A DNA stretch of 33,749 bases from Rikenellaceae bacterium DTU001 (GTDB lineage Bacteria; Bacteroidota; Bacteroidia; Bacteroidales; DTU049). The first letter of the stretch is position 1; every line of letters begins with the position of its first letter. Below, piece after piece: positions 32,679 to 33,749 of this stretch. The stretch lies in NCBI GenBank assembly GCA_001512885.1, contig LFSZ01000096.1, forward strand, positions 1-33,749. Reading direction: 5' to 3'. Under the pieces are notes generated by a model. That model was not told the DNA's origin. It saw nothing but the letters and a program-made list of their open reading frames with translations, and did not search any database. The position numbers were made by a program, and so were the translations under genes.

Positions 32679-33380
32679 ATGAAAAAAGGAGTGAAAAAAT
32701 TTTGGAAAATACTATATAAGATCATATTAATTTTTCTGTGTATTACTGTAGGATTAGTAATTTTGTATCGTTGGGTAAATCCTCCTATCACTCCTTTGAT
32801 GGTAATCAGATGTGTAGAACAAAAAAAAGAAGGTAAAACAATTAAACTTGAAAAAAAATGGGTATCTATCGAAGAAATCAGTCCTTATATGGTGCAGGCG
32901 GTAGTAGCTGCCGAAGATAATAAATTTACTAAACATTTTGGTTTTGACTTTGATGCTATAAAATACGCGATAGAGTATAATAAAACGCACAAAAGAAAAA
33001 TAGGTGGAAGCACTATAACACAACAAGTAGCAAAAAATGTTTTTCTATTTCCTCATCGTACATGGATTCGCAAAGCCTTTGAAGCATATTTTACGGTTCT
33101 GATAGAAATTTTCTGGTCAAAAGAACGCATAATGGAAGTTTACCTAAATGTAGTAGAATTGGGAGATGGTATTTATGGTGTAGAAAAAGCAGCACAGATA
33201 TATTTCGGTAAACCAGCAAAAAAATTAAATAGAATCGAAGCAGCTACATTAGCAGCATCATTACCAAATCCTCGAAAATGGAATCCTCATACTCAACATC
33301 CAAGATTATATAGAAGAAGAGATAAAATCTTATCGCTTATGAATAAAATCGGTCCAGTGGAGCTGAAAAGAAGTAGATGA
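32679..33380 (+). CDS. mtgA: Monofunctional peptidoglycan glycosyltransferase
   Basis: A GT51 enzyme that polymerises lipid II into glycan strands at the inner membrane. The 233 residues have one N-terminal membrane anchor (about 11-30), then AVVAAEDNKFTKHFGFD with the catalytic Glu79, GGSTITQQVAKNVFLFPHRTWIRKAFEAYF, the second acidic site in WSKERIMEVYLNVVELGDGIYGVEKAAQIYFGK, and LAASLPNPRKWNP. No transpeptidase domain is attached, and the length is normal for MtgA (about 230-240), so the gene is complete and not a truncated class A PBP. It stands alone between the dehydrogenase and the second IS remnant. Confidence 0.95.
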   Translation: MKKGVKKFWKILYKIILIFLCITVGLVILYRWVNPPITPLMVIRCVEQKKEGKTIKLEKKWVSIEEISPYMVQAVVAAEDNKFTKHFGFDFDAIKYAIEYNKTHKRKIGGSTITQQVAKNVFLFPHRTWIRKAFEAYFTVLIEIFWSKERIMEVYLNVVELGDGIYGVEKAAQIYFGKPAKKLNRIEAATLAASLPNPRKWNPHTQHPRLYRRRDKILSLMNKIGPVELKRSR

Positions 33381-33585
33381 AAGGAAATCCCCAAAACAAA
33401 TGTATATATTATAATTTTTTGATAATAAGAGATGTAAGTACTAAATTTAATTCTAAAATATAATATTATATTAATTTAATTATTCAAGAATAAGCATTAT
33501 ACTTTTTTTATATCGTTAATAATAAAAAAATTAATCAAAATTACTACAAATATAACTTATCAAAATAAATATAAATGGTAAGATA

Positions 33586-33599
33586 ATCAACCAAAAAGT
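33586..33599 (+). repeat. Third copy of the IS-associated motif ATCAACCAAAAAGT
   Basis: Identical to 14-bp segments at 19754-19767 and 21070-21083 in the complete IS. It lies 57 bp beyond the stop of the second transposase, on the same side as repeat A of the first element. The rest of 33381-33656 holds no other recognisable feature and no matching inverted repeat. Confidence 0.6.
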
Positions 33600-33656
33600 A
33601 TTGTAAAATAAAATAAGAAATGTTTTGGAAGGGGGAGTAATATTATTCTTCAGTGT

Positions 33657-33749
33657 TTAAATATACACAGGACTTGCTCTCAAGTCTCTGTATACATACC
33701 ACGCTCGCCTGTCTGATGATGCGAGATTGAGCATCCTACCTACATCTGG
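33657..33749 (-). CDS. IS1595-family transposase, C-terminal 30 codons (cut by window edge)
   Basis: On the minus strand the window edge is open and the frame ends at TAA (33657-33659). The 30 visible residues PDVGRMLNLASSDRRAWYVY plus RDLRASPVYI match the C-terminus of the complete transposase (NTGRMLNLASSDRWAWYRYRELVNITYVNL), so this is a related but not identical element, about 70 percent similar over the shared part. Whether the rest is intact lies outside the window. Confidence 0.8.
   Translation of the reverse strand, partial: PDVGRMLNLASSDRRAWYVYRDLRASPVYI

Overview
The window is AT-rich chromosomal DNA from a member of the Bacteroidota. The evidence is a gliding-motility/T9SS type B C-terminal domain at the left edge, a DUF5916 outer-membrane protein, a DUF2027-Smr protein, a DUF4295 (probable bL38) gene after rpmG, -7 boxes of the form TAnnTTTG, and almost no Shine-Dalgarno sequences. 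The order or family cannot be fixed from the sequence alone. Most of the window is ordinary core genome; I did not find a clear undescribed multi-gene system. The strongest non-routine signals are at the RNA and regulatory level, in the IS element, and in a few divergent proteins.

Layout. 1-1855: end of a secreted T9SS cargo protein, a YjbQ-family enzyme with a rare strong Shine-Dalgarno, and a PrsW-like membrane protease, closed by a perfect 38-bp palindrome shared with a convergent coiled-coil membrane protein (1889-2827). 3019-6165: a solitary fused nuclease/adenine-methylase/specificity protein (Type IIG/ISP-like). 6252-8360: divergent folB and glnS. 8387-10345: a large membrane-anchored GT2 fusion. 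10476-12902: a DUF5916 barrel. 12903-18340: a minus-strand run with tight spacing and several overlaps (transaldolase-like protein, YciO-type threonylcarbamoyl-AMP synthase, two small cupins, DUF2027-Smr, DEDDy exonuclease, DAHP synthase, KdsC-like phosphatase with an extra N-terminal segment). 18369-18468: the 4.5S SRP RNA gene on the minus strand, followed by manA.

19671-21213 is a complete IS1595-family insertion with 26-bp terminal inverted repeats, an 8-bp target duplication (AAAAAAAT) and a pair of internal direct repeats. Its transposase frame is open but appears to lack most catalytic residues. The end of a second, related transposase is cut by the right edge of the window (33657-33749). 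A GT2 gene (21310-22134) lies just beyond the first IS.

22640-25792 is the classic thrS-infC-rpmI-rplT translation cluster, with a non-AUG infC start and a structured leader plus strong Shine-Dalgarno before rplT. A 64-nt, almost all A/T perfect hairpin separates it from bcp-recA-TPR lipoprotein (25976-28464). An MFS exporter follows (28722-30086), then a decayed phosphoethanolamine-transferase fragment, a 28-residue membrane peptide, rpmG-DUF4295 with a good promoter and terminator, an iron-type alcohol dehydrogenase and mtgA.

Functionally the window mixes translation (glnS, thrS, infC, rpmI, rplT, rpmG, DUF4295, SRP RNA), envelope and sugar metabolism (two GT2 proteins, manA, kdsC-like, mtgA, DUF5916), folate and aromatic biosynthesis (folB, DAHP synthase), DNA repair (recA) and one restriction-modification gene.
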